A model generated the notes under the pieces. That model did not search any database and had not been told where the DNA came from. It saw only the letters and a list, made by a program, of their open reading frames with translations. Shown here piece after piece: positions 24,013-32,182 of a DNA stretch of 35,957 nucleotides (positions are counted from its first letter, which is position 1; each line of letters starts with the position of its first letter). Origin of the DNA: Planctomycetota bacterium (GTDB lineage Bacteria > Planctomycetota > Planctomycetia > Pirellulales > Pirellulaceae); the NCBI GenBank assembly GCA_029979005.1, contig JAPOIJ010000032.1, forward strand, positions 1 through 35,957, read 5' to 3'. The position numbers and the translations under genes were made by a program.

Positions 24013-26565
24013 TTACTCGTCAAACATTGTTGGAATTAGACGATCTGGTTTGCTAAATTCCATGTCAATGGTTAAGAAGCTGTTTTCCATCGTTGAGTCG
24101 AGCGATTTTTCTTTATCGTTGGTTGTAGATTTCCGTTGATCACCTACCGGATCGATAGCTGAGAAACTCTCAATGAATGAATCTCGCAAAGATAGGCGTA
24201 AGTCCGACCTTCGACTGTTAAGCATCACGGGTCCTGTTGGAAGATCCACTGTTGAGTAGATGTTGTTTGTATAGCCAAAGTCCGTTGTATGATTGTTATT
24301 CGATTCATGCGATGAATGGTCACCGGAATGGAATTCCATAAAACTGCTTGAGGAACTTGGGGTTATCAATTTCACTGGATTAAAACCGGACTGGTTTTGT
24401 CGTGCAATGGCGATGTCAATCAAATTTACTTTGCTATCCCGATTGAAATCGAACTGGTTATTGATGTCAGTTGAGCCAAAACCCGTCTGGTTTTGTCGGG
24501 TTCCGGCGACATCGGCAAGGTTAACAATTGCATTGGATGTGTCATTTCCTGTTTCGCCAACGACATTCCCAAAATAAAATACGGACGGATCGCCGAATCC
24601 AGTTGTCGAGTTAGATAGGAAGGTGACCTCCAGCCAGACGTTCTTAATCGCTTCGTCCGCCCAGGTCAAAAAGATAAAGTCAGATCCGCCCGGCGTTGAA
24701 TTGGTTTGATAGGTTACCGCGGTTGGTGATGGAGCAGTCGCCCAAGTGGAAACATCATCACTGTTTCCGATTCGAAACTCAAAGAATTGATCAAGATTGC
24801 TTGAATTGGGGACAGTGGGAAGCTCATTGACTTCCAAGACCATTCCGTTAATGCCTTTCGAGTAACTATGGTAGTTCTCGAAGGTTGCCGTTTCGCCAGG
24901 AAGTAAGGGAGTTTTGCCGGAGGTGCTCTCAAGGTCACCGCCGGCATCAAAACTGGATCCTTCATAAAAAATACCAGCGGAGGTTATTGAGGGGACTTGA
25001 TATCGATAGTCCACGACAACCGGCAAATGATCGCTGGCGTTGGCGAGTGCAGACAAGACTGCACTAGATGCTCCACTGCCAGTGGTAATGGCCTGGTCAA
25101 AATTGTGAGAGCCATCATTTCCAAAGGCTCGGTAGCTGCCCGGAATATATTCGAGACCGCCCTGAGCTAAGACATCGTCATTGATCAATTGGAAATCAAA
25201 CCGATCGTCCATTGGACCAGCGGGATTCTGAGTGTGGATGGATTTAAACGAGGAGTTGTTATGCCACGTTCCCGGTGAGTTGATCGGATCAAAAACCTGG
25301 CCGGTGCCAGAGCCGGTAAGAATTTGATAGGAAGATTCGTTGCTACTGTCGATGTTAAGATCGCCAATTACGAGATAATTCTCATCGCTTCCTAACGCAT
25401 CTAGCTCAGTACGAATTCCATTTGCCTCGGTTTGCCGCGTGGATGCACTTGAGGCATTAAGGTGAACATTAAATACGTGAAAGTCAGCAGAATCCGTTGC
25501 AGCATCGGTGGGGCGAAAAAGTCCTCGGTAAGGATCTCGAGTGTAGCTGCCGCTAACGTTCTCGGTTTCGAGGAGAATGAGCGAATCTGAGTTGTAGAGG
25601 AAGCCGAAATAGTCGCCACTCGAGTTGATACCAATAGAACGGGTGTAGTTTTGTGAATAAAGGGAATCCATCGCCGACTCCAAAAGGGAGAGGGATGTTG
25701 GATCTGTTTCTTGAATGACCAAGAGGTCAATTTCTCGCGTAACTCCGGCCATGGTTTCAAGGCCGATAGCAGAAAAAACTGTAGAGAATAATGATTGATC
25801 ACTCGAGTTTTGTGGTGAGTTGGCCGTGTTGTAACTGACAATACGTAGGTCTTGTGTTAGAACGTCGCCAACACTGCCACCCCCTGCTCCACCGCTTGTA
25901 TCCGAACTAACCACTATCTCGTCAAAACCGAGCTCGTCTCGACTCCCGCCACCGGTGTTGTCCGCAATCGTCCATTTAAAAAAGAGCTTGGAGCCGTTAG
26001 GAACGGTGGCATTAAATGAGGCTCCAAGTGAATTAAGGGTCCAACCCGAGGAATCTGCTGTAAGGGGAGATTCATAATCAGAGTCGGTTAGCGAAATGTA
26101 AGTGGAGTCGTCGAGCGAATAGCTAAGTTTAACAGAATTACTACGGTCTTCGTTATTGTTAACCCAGAGATCGTAGGAGATTGTCCACTGGTCAATAGGA
26201 GCACCGGTGGAGTTCGTTAGTTGCAGTCCGATTGAACCGGGCGTCATGTCGCTTCCGGTAGGTTGGACACCAAGCGTCCGATTGCTTCCTACGTCAAACG
26301 AATAGATTCCGCCTGAGGTCACCCCACCATTCGATTCGCCTCCAGCAAAATCGCTGGAAGTATGGTTTCCACCAAATGTTCCGTCACCTTGACTTAACCC
26401 GGTGGCACGCCAGAAATTAGAGTCGAGTTGACCTGTTGCCGGCGAGTTCGCAAACCCGGATCCGTCAAAAGTGTCAAAGTTCTCAGAAAAAAGCGTCGCT
26501 AACATGCGACGTGGTTCAAGAGGTTGGTAGTTGAGGCCTCTGTGCCTCCGACGAATGGTCTTCAA
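24013..26565 (-). CDS. Secreted endonuclease/exonuclease/phosphatase protein with dockerin-like repeats
   Basis: This is an 850-residue exported multidomain protein. The N-terminus has the planctomycete motif LEPRRMLA (residues 17-24), found on large surface or secreted proteins. A lectin-like beta-sandwich (about 25-225) comes next, then an endonuclease/exonuclease/phosphatase domain (about 238-520). Visible catalytic-type motifs are RIVSYNT, LLVIQETD, VFNVHLNA, LVIGDLNID and NASDHLPVVVDY. A further sandwich (about 530-670) precedes two calcium-binding dockerin-like repeats (about 680-725, including DFNRDSKVNLIDIAIARQN). A 100-residue polar tail ends it. It is probably an extracellular nuclease or phosphodiesterase anchored or assembled by its repeats. 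The only in-frame start is TTG 26565, preceded by GGAAG at good spacing. It is convergent with the methyltransferase gene. Confidence 0.83.
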   Translation of the reverse strand: MKTIRRRHRGLNYQPLEPRRMLATLFSENFDTFDGSGFANSPATGQLDSNFWRATGLSQGDGTFGGNHTSSDFAGGESNGGVTSGGIYSFDVGSNRTLGVQPTGSDMTPGSIGLQLTNSTGAPIDQWTISYDLWVNNNEDRSNSVKLSYSLDDSTYISLTDSDYESPLTADSSGWTLNSLGASFNATVPNGSKLFFKWTIADNTGGGSRDELGFDEIVVSSDTSGGAGGGSVGDVLTQDLRIVSYNTANSPQNSSDQSLFSTVFSAIGLETMAGVTREIDLLVIQETDPTSLSLLESAMDSLYSQNYTRSIGINSSGDYFGFLYNSDSLILLETENVSGSYTRDPYRGLFRPTDAATDSADFHVFNVHLNASSASTRQTEANGIRTELDALGSDENYLVIGDLNIDSSNESSYQILTGSGTGQVFDPINSPGTWHNNSSFKSIHTQNPAGPMDDRFDFQLINDDVLAQGGLEYIPGSYRAFGNDGSHNFDQAITTGSGASSAVLSALANASDHLPVVVDYRYQVPSITSAGIFYEGSSFDAGGDLESTSGKTPLLPGETATFENYHSYSKGINGMVLEVNELPTVPNSSNLDQFFEFRIGNSDDVSTWATAPSPTAVTYQTNSTPGGSDFIFLTWADEAIKNVWLEVTFLSNSTTGFGDPSVFYFGNVVGETGNDTSNAIVNLADVAGTRQNQTGFGSTDINNQFDFNRDSKVNLIDIAIARQNQSGFNPVKLITPSSSSSFMEFHSGDHSSHESNNNHTTDFGYTNNIYSTVDLPTGPVMLNSRRSDLRLSLRDSFIESFSAIDPVGDQRKSTTNDKEKSLDSTMENSFLTIDMEFSKPDRLIPTMFDE

Positions 26566-27001
26566 TTCGCTTCCGATCGGGTCAAGTTGCTAAGGCTAGG
26601 TGCTGTGGGCGGGATGTAAAAGGATGCCCGATTATAACCAGCGGAAAAAAATTCGGAACCGTCATTTTTTACCTGCTGGGATTATGGGAGAATTTGAATG
26701 AAATGATCTATTATTTAGAAATTCGTTTGTGGGCTCTGATCGTTTATTGGTGGACTATTCAGAAGGCCGAGTGGGAAGCGAACTGAGGAAAGAATTGGAG
26801 GGGGCAAGGAATACTGTCGAGCAAGTTTCATAAGCGATCGGCGATGGTTATTCCAGTTAAAGCTTTATGATTTGACTGGTGCTGACGGCAAAAATGTTTC
26901 GATTTCATAGGACTTATTCATTGTTTTCTTGATTTCTGGTCGGCCGTCGTAACAATAGTCTTGGCCAAGAGGACTCACGTCTGTCAAAGAGGCGTATAGT
27001 G
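26566..27001. other. Divergent spacer with a 12-base palindrome
   Basis: About 435 bases between the secreted nuclease and the VWA gene, with no credible gene. The perfect palindrome TCTTGGCCAAGA (26959-26970) lies 31 bases before the VWA start and may be an operator; AGAGG at 26988-26992 is that gene's ribosome-binding site. Confidence 0.45.
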
Positions 27002-28183
27002 ATGGATGTCGAACGTGTAGATCAGGAAAACACCGAAACGTTGAGATTGACAGCTGCGCGTATTTCTAAAACAAATTCAATTGGCGAGAGGCCCAATCGT
27101 GGCCCTGGCTCTTCAAAAACTGGACTAACGGCACTGCCGACGATTAGTCCCCGCAAAAGGTTGTCTGACTGTCGGGTGGAATCTGTTATTTCTGATTCCG
27201 TGGGCAGTTTTAAATCGTCGCGAGATATTCGGGAGTTATCCGACAGCGAGACGAGGGGGAGACTTTTGGGAGTTGCTTTTACGGTAATGCCAGCATGGCT
27301 GTTGAGCACCATTGTTCATCTAATTGTTTTGTTGACTTTAGCGGCGTTTACGTTTCAAGATAAAAATGGTTTTCAAACTATTGTTCTTGAAGTGGCGGAT
27401 ACTTCGGAATCACTAGAAGTTACGACGACCGATATCGCATTTGAGCCGGTTGACTTCATTGAAACGAGTGAACTTGAGATGCCCGAGGCGAATCCGCTGG
27501 ATTTTGCCTCTCCTGACATTTCTTCTGCTTTAATGGAAAGTGTGACACTGGATGTGGAAAAGTCGATGGATTTTTCACCGTTGGATGGAATGGGATCAAT
27601 CTATGGAGAAGAGATTGATCAGACGCTCGTCGATACTGATGATCGGTCGAAAGCGAAATTTTTTGGAATTAATTCTTATGGAAAGAAATTTGTTTTCGTA
27701 ATTGACTGCTCGGGTAGTATGAAGGGGAGTCGATGGCGACGGGCCGTTGAAGAGTTGCGATATGCCGTCAACGGTTTGGAACGGGATCAGGAATTTCTAG
27801 TATTGCTGTACAACACCCGGACCAAGGTCATGTTTGACACGGATCTACAGTCGGCGGCACTTTCGGTGGCAACCAGTGATAATAAACGGCGGATGTTTAA
27901 CTGGTTGAAAAAGCAACTCCCTGTTGGCTCTACTTTTCCGGGGCCCGCCGTGTATGCCGCGTTAAAACTTAGGCCAGATGCGGTCTTTTTGTTGTCTGAC
28001 GGTTTGTTGAAAGACAATACCGTAAATTGGTTAAAACAGTGGAATGCGCCGCAGTCTGAGGATGGTGAATACACCACTGGGAAGATGGTACCCATGAATA
28101 CAATCTCGTTGGATAATCAAGGAGAATGGGTGATGCGTACTATTGCGAATCAAAACGGCGGAGTATTTGTATCCGCGAGGTAG
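27002..28183 (+). CDS. Membrane-anchored von Willebrand factor A (VWA) domain protein
   Basis: This 393-residue protein starts at ATG 27002 (a GTG one codon earlier is possible). A polar, Ser/Arg-rich N-terminal region of about 95 residues precedes one membrane helix (about 97-118, LLSTIVHLIVLLTLAAF). An acidic linker (about 120-215) and a VWA domain to the C-terminus follow. The metal-ion-dependent adhesion site motif is DCSGS at 235-239 (DxSxS), with a matching later LLSDG (D of the MIDAS). The topology suggests a cytoplasmic N-terminus and an extracytoplasmic VWA, consistent with a single uncleaved helix. Planctomycetes encode many such proteins; the ligand is unknown. The N-terminal part matches nothing I recognise. 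No operon partner is apparent. Confidence 0.8.
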   Translation: MDVERVDQENTETLRLTAARISKTNSIGERPNRGPGSSKTGLTALPTISPRKRLSDCRVESVISDSVGSFKSSRDIRELSDSETRGRLLGVAFTVMPAWLLSTIVHLIVLLTLAAFTFQDKNGFQTIVLEVADTSESLEVTTTDIAFEPVDFIETSELEMPEANPLDFASPDISSALMESVTLDVEKSMDFSPLDGMGSIYGEEIDQTLVDTDDRSKAKFFGINSYGKKFVFVIDCSGSMKGSRWRRAVEELRYAVNGLERDQEFLVLLYNTRTKVMFDTDLQSAALSVATSDNKRRMFNWLKKQLPVGSTFPGPAVYAALKLRPDAVFLLSDGLLKDNTVNWLKQWNAPQSEDGEYTTGKMVPMNTISLDNQGEWVMRTIANQNGGVFVSAR

Positions 28184-28536
28184 ATCTCTCCAAGGGATTG
28201 GGGATTAAAAGGGCGCGTCGGTTTCTGGTGTTTGGGGGGAGCCGAAACGAAAAGCAAATTGCCTGTGCTTGGTTTTCTTATCGAGTCATTCTTTAATTGA
28301 ACCGCCGGTTCCAAAGCGGTTTGCCGCTTTGGACTTCAACCAGACCGCATTCGGATTTTCAGCTTCGATTACCAGTTACGTCAACTGAGTCGCCAGTAGA
28401 TTTGACATTGATAATGCAGCCAGCGAAACTAGGATCTGTGTTTTTGGATGGGCTGCCAGGCAAACCAAGTTTTTGGTTACTCAGTAAGTTTGAGCTTATT
28501 TCAAGCTAATTGATTATTATTTTTAGAAACGAACGA
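28184..28536. other. Spacer between VWA and SASA genes
   Basis: About 350 bases, holding the strong hairpin at 28310-28333. A 70-codon frame (28297-28509) begins with TTG inside the hairpin region and looks like chance; it is not called. Confidence 0.45.
28310..28333. terminator. Ten-base-pair perfect hairpin downstream of the VWA gene
   Basis: TCCAAAGCGG (28310-28319) and CCGCTTTGGA (28324-28333) pair perfectly around the loop TTTG. It is the most stable hairpin noticed in the window. It lies 126 bases after the VWA stop and has no T-run, so it may be a transcript-end stabiliser, a REP-like element or part of the SASA gene leader. Confidence 0.45.
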
Positions 28537-29961
28537 ATGAATTTTTCTTTCCAAGCTACCGTTTACGCATTGTTTATATTTCTTCTCTGTTCCGTATTTG
28601 CGGAAGATCAAATCTTGCGTGCAGACGATTCTGATGGGCCAGTCAAGGTGTTCATCCTCTCAGGCCAATCAAACATGGTGGGTGCAGGAAAGGTGACCGG
28701 AGGCGGAGGCCGGTGGGGGGATGAGTTTATAGACCCCGTTGTTTCTGTCTACGAAGGGGCTTACGACGCAGAGGCAGATTATGATGCGTTGACGCCAATC
28801 AAGACATTAAAACTTACTAAGTTTGGAGGCACCGAGCCCACGCCTTATCCAGGTGGCGGAACTCACGTTACCCGAGGATTTGTTCAGGTAAAAAAAACCG
28901 GTTCTTACCAATTTCGTCCGGGCTATGGTGGGTCGATGCGGAACATAATGGTGGTGAACGGTAAAGAGGTGCACCGGCAAGAAGGGAAAGAGAAAGCGAT
29001 TCGTTCTGAGGTAAAGCTAGTAGCTGGCGAGAAGGTTCCCTTTAAGATTACTTATTTAACAAACGATGCGAATGGACTGGGTTGGATGGATCAGACGGAT
29101 GTTCCCGGGACGCTCTCGACACTCGTTAAACATCAGGGTATGTATCCCTATTTGGTTAACAAAAAGGGGCAATGGTCTGCTCGTGATGACGTCTGGTACA
29201 AGGGCGTTGTAACGGCGACGGGTAGCCATTGGTTAGGGGTTCAGTCGGGCAGGATTGGTCCAGAACTTGGTTTCGGCCATGTGGTGGGTGATTTTGAAAA
29301 GGCACCGGTTCTGGTTTTAAAAACATCGCAAGGAAATCGCTCGCTATCTTGGGACTTTTTACCCCCGGGCAGTAAGAGGTTTGAATATGGCGGAAAGGTC
29401 TATGCCGCTTATAAGGAGTCACCTCTTTCGTGGGACAAGGGGGCAACACCGGAAGCAATCGAGTGGTATGCCGGGAAACAATACGATGACTGTTTCAACG
29501 CTGCTAAGGAGGTGCTTGGAAAGTTCGATGAAGAGTTTCCACACTGGAAAGGACGCGGGTACGAGATTGTGGGGTTTGGTTGGTGGCAAGGTGATAAAGA
29601 CCGGTACAACGAAGCTCATGCCGTTCAATATGAAAAAAACTTAGTACATCTAATTAAAACATTGCGAAAAGAGTTCAATGCTCCTCGGGCAAAGTTTGTC
29701 GTTGCTACCCTTGGCCAGACATCTAAAGAGAACGCAGAAGGAAACGAAAAACTTATTCTAAATGCGCAGCTTAATGTGTCAGGTGATACGGGAAAGTATC
29801 CGCAATTTCGAGGTAATGTCAGCACTGTCTATACGCATCCCATCAGCCAAGGGGGCGCATCCAATAGCCATTATAACGGTAACGCCCAAACTTACATGGA
29901 TGTTGGCAGCGCTATGGGAGAGGCGATGGTTGACCTTTTGAGAAAAGATCGTGGTGAATAA
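28537..29961 (+). CDS. Secreted SASA-family carbohydrate acetylesterase
   Basis: This 474-residue exported esterase of the SGNH/SASA type (sialate O-acetylesterase and CE6-like enzymes) starts at ATG 28537, which begins the signal peptide (SFQATVYALFIFLLCSVFA). The nucleophile is Ser45 in LSGQSNMVGAG, the oxyanion-type block FGWWQGDKD is near residue 346, and the late SNSHYNGNAQTY supplies the catalytic His (about 445). The fold is interrupted at about residues 105-210 by a beta-rich insert containing QVKKTGSYQFRPGYGG and NDANGLGWMDQTDVPGTL, which resembles a PA14- or carbohydrate-binding-like module. It should remove acetyl groups from polysaccharides such as xylan-type or sulfated algal glycans, fitting the nearby sulfatases. 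Signal and motifs make the family secure; the substrate is a guess. Confidence 0.88.
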   Translation: MNFSFQATVYALFIFLLCSVFAEDQILRADDSDGPVKVFILSGQSNMVGAGKVTGGGGRWGDEFIDPVVSVYEGAYDAEADYDALTPIKTLKLTKFGGTEPTPYPGGGTHVTRGFVQVKKTGSYQFRPGYGGSMRNIMVVNGKEVHRQEGKEKAIRSEVKLVAGEKVPFKITYLTNDANGLGWMDQTDVPGTLSTLVKHQGMYPYLVNKKGQWSARDDVWYKGVVTATGSHWLGVQSGRIGPELGFGHVVGDFEKAPVLVLKTSQGNRSLSWDFLPPGSKRFEYGGKVYAAYKESPLSWDKGATPEAIEWYAGKQYDDCFNAAKEVLGKFDEEFPHWKGRGYEIVGFGWWQGDKDRYNEAHAVQYEKNLVHLIKTLRKEFNAPRAKFVVATLGQTSKENAEGNEKLILNAQLNVSGDTGKYPQFRGNVSTVYTHPISQGGASNSHYNGNAQTYMDVGSAMGEAMVDLLRKDRGE

Positions 29962-30152
29962 TTAGATCGAAATTCAAGATTATTTTTAGGCGTTGGTTTT
30001 GGTTGCCACACACATGTATTCGGATAGAAAAATCTATTTGATGGCTGTCATTCAGTTGGAATGAATTTGTACGTGACGGTCATGCCACTGATTAGAATAG
30101 ATGTTGCGTTGAATTCTGATGGCCAGTAGTTCATTACAAAAAGGGGGGTGTG

Positions 30153-30401
30153 ATGTCGATGGAAGAATTGGCTGCGATTCTTGGCTGGTGTACAATCCTG
30201 AATTTTGTGTTTTTGCACCTGACAACTCTAGTCCTTTTCGTGTTTAAGAGTCCGATTCAGCGGCTCCACAGTAAAGTGTCAGGTTTGTCGAATGAAGAAT
30301 TGAACAGAATTTATTTTCAATATATTGGAAGGCTAAAAACACTTTGGATCGTGTTTAATCTGACACCTTATCTTGCAATTCGTGTTTTTATTCTTGGTTG
30401 A
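30153..30401 (+). CDS. Small two-helix membrane protein, DUF6868-like
   Basis: This 82-residue protein has two hydrophobic segments (about 6-30 and 60-80) and a polar middle. The opening LAAILGWCTILNF and the closing IVFNLTPYLAIRVFI resemble a family I remember as DUF6868 (about 80 residues, function unknown); the match is from memory. The very strong ribosome-binding site AAGGGGGG (30141-30148) is five bases before ATG 30153, so I prefer it to the overlapping GTG at 30150. It stands between the esterase and a proline-rich membrane protein on the same strand. The conserved short length and GWC motif suggest a real gene. Confidence 0.75.
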   Translation: MSMEELAAILGWCTILNFVFLHLTTLVLFVFKSPIQRLHSKVSGLSNEELNRIYFQYIGRLKTLWIVFNLTPYLAIRVFILG

Positions 30402-30519
30402 AATTCTGGTGAGAGTCTTCGATTTCAATCTTTGTCGAGTGGGCGCATAAAGAATTAGGATGGTTCGATTAGCTTCCCCTGACTTGCCTCACGTTGTTGT
30501 CGTGATTATCTTCGGATGC

Positions 30520-31041
30520 ATGGAACATCCTAACAACCCGTATGAGGAACCCTCGAACCCATACGAAGAAATGTCTCTTCCGTTTGAGGAGACTGCGAAG
30601 CCATTCAGGGACGCACGGCAATCGAAAGCTAAATTGGCCCTTAAATGTGTCAGGGTGGTGTTTTGGGTTGGCGTCGTCCTTGTCGTTCTTTTTGTCTCTC
30701 TTAAAGCCAGAGATATTCGCCAAAATATTTATTACGCTTTATTCAACACAACGTTACAAAAAAAGTTTACCTTTTCGCAGCCGCAACCAATTGCGCCTAA
30801 TGCGTGGAGACAGCAAGCGGAGGAGCGGGCGCGTATCCGAGGAGCGAAACCAAAGAAGGCTCAACCGAACAGTATACGAACGCCTAAAAAGTTGTTGAAG
30901 CCTCTCGAGACGACTCCTCGATTTGAGTACCCCAGCGGAAAACCACGCATATGGAACCCACCCAACCCCACTCCTGCTAATCGACTTCCGTTCAGCCAAC
31001 CATTGAACCCGCAGCCAAAAAAACCAACAAATATCCCTTAA
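30520..31041 (+). CDS. Single-pass membrane protein with NPYEE repeats and Pro-rich tail
   Basis: This 173-residue protein matches no named family I recognise. The N-terminus has four degenerate copies of N/L/K-P-Y/F-E-E (NPYEEP, NPYEEM, LPFEET, KPFRDA). A single helix follows (about 48-66, VVFWVGVVLVVLFVSL), then a 100-residue basic, proline-rich tail (ISRT-poor; many KP, NP and QP steps) that is probably disordered and extracytoplasmic. I use ATG 30520 because many planctomycete membrane proteins begin with an 'M..NPY' segment. An ATG at 30460 would add 20 residues including VVVVIIFGC, so a lipoprotein-like form cannot be excluded. Start and function are both uncertain. Confidence 0.6.
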   Translation: MEHPNNPYEEPSNPYEEMSLPFEETAKPFRDARQSKAKLALKCVRVVFWVGVVLVVLFVSLKARDIRQNIYYALFNTTLQKKFTFSQPQPIAPNAWRQQAEERARIRGAKPKKAQPNSIRTPKKLLKPLETTPRFEYPSGKPRIWNPPNPTPANRLPFSQPLNPQPKKPTNIP

Positions 31042-31442
31042 AAGCTGATACGAGAATCTCACCTTAAACGATGCTGGTTTCGAGAATCATCGTTATCGTT
31101 TTGGGGTACTTCGGTCTCGCATGCGTGGGCATCGGTTATAACGGATCTTCGTGACATTGCATTAAGAATAATCATGATGCAAAGATTGCTGTTCGAATAA
31201 TCATGTCGAGGAATAATTGGGCTCGATAAGTTAGAAGTTAGTGTGTGATTTGGCCAGATTTATTCAAAAGATTACCATGAATCAAGTTAAGGCCTGACGC
31301 TCCATCTCATTGCCTACAAAAACGCGCCCTTCATTTTCAGCTATCGAAAGATTGTAAGCTGGGCAGCAACTAAAAATTCTTTTCATTCAATGGCGATAAA
31401 AAGAGGGCGTTTATTTAATGTGTTAGATTTGTAAACGGGTTT
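31042..31442. other. Gene-poor spacer with short direct repeats
   Basis: It holds direct repeats of GAATAATCATG at 31166-31176 and 31195-31205, with a partial third copy GAATAAT at 31211-31217. A 27-codon frame at 31071-31154 encodes a hydrophobic peptide but has no ribosome-binding site, so it is not called. Confidence 0.4.
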
Positions 31443-31544
31443 CTATTTTTTCCCAATAGCCAGAACAATCGCTAAAAAAAGGCCGCCAATTAGGACAACG
31501 CCGACAACCGCAGCGAGTAAAAACAGCACACTGAAACTAATCAC
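31443..31544 (-). CDS. 33-residue single-pass membrane microprotein
   Basis: A GTG start at 31544 and a TAG at 31445-31443 frame a 33-residue peptide that is almost entirely one hydrophobic helix (MISFSVLFLLAAVVGVVLIG, then GLFLAIVLAIGKK). AAGGGG (31550-31555 on the reverse strand) is five bases before the start, a near-ideal ribosome-binding site. The Gly/Ala-rich helix with a Lys-Lys end looks like a regulatory membrane peptide or toxin-like protein; no partner is visible. It lies alone in a spacer of over 1 kb. It is below the usual length limit of gene finders, and the call rests on the ribosome-binding site and composition, not homology. Confidence 0.55.
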   Translation of the reverse strand: MISFSVLFLLAAVVGVVLIGGLFLAIVLAIGKK

Positions 31545-32182
31545 GTTTTCCCCTTAGTAAGACTGATTGACAAAAAACCATATGTCTGCAATTCGTAACT
31601 TGAGCGACCTTCTTGCCTTTTTTCCACCTTGAACGTAAGAAAATCGAAAATTAGTGAGTAGGCTTTTGGGTTGTAGGTTCTTTCCCCCGAATAACGAACG
31701 TATCTTCTGTTTCCGTGCACCGCGCGGCTAACCTCTTTCACGGATGGCGAACCACCTCAGCCACTCTAAAAGCCTAGCTATTTGGATCAGGATTCCGTTT
31801 GTCTTAGCTGACTTGAGAGATTGTGGGGCTGCCTCGATGCCGCCGAATTATGAAAATTTGTTTTTGGGCTGTTTGGCGGTTAGTCATCTTGATTTGTAGA
31901 GGCAACAAGGGCTTGTTGTATAAAAGTATACTTCGTTTATTCATGAGTAATGATGATGGACTTGAGTTCGATTCGTTTTGCATGACTTGAAACTATGAGT
32001 GATGTTTAAAATTTCAACTGGGTTAGATTGGTGTTTTTAATCTGTCCGCGTTGAGAGCGAATTTGACATTCACCTCGGAGGAACTCAGAATGTCTCCGAC
32101 TTGCTTAGTCAACTTATCTTGATAAACACGTTGGCTTGGCGGGATCATTGAGATCAATTAACAACCTCTGTGCGGATTTCCT
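31545..32182. other. Long spacer upstream of the S9 peptidase
   Basis: About 640 AT-rich bases. A 66-codon reverse frame (31541-31741) overlaps the ribosome-binding site of the microprotein and has no family features, so it is not called. The promoters of the microprotein (reverse) and peptidase (forward) should lie here. No tRNA or other RNA gene was recognised. Confidence 0.4.

Noticed and set aside
31166..31217. Short direct repeats suggesting a CRISPR array or iteron origin
   Set aside because: Only two 11-base copies and one partial copy with unequal spacing; no cas or replication gene nearby.
31541..31741. 66-codon reverse open frame
   Set aside because: Overlaps the ribosome-binding site of the microprotein, lacks its own start signals and resembles no family.
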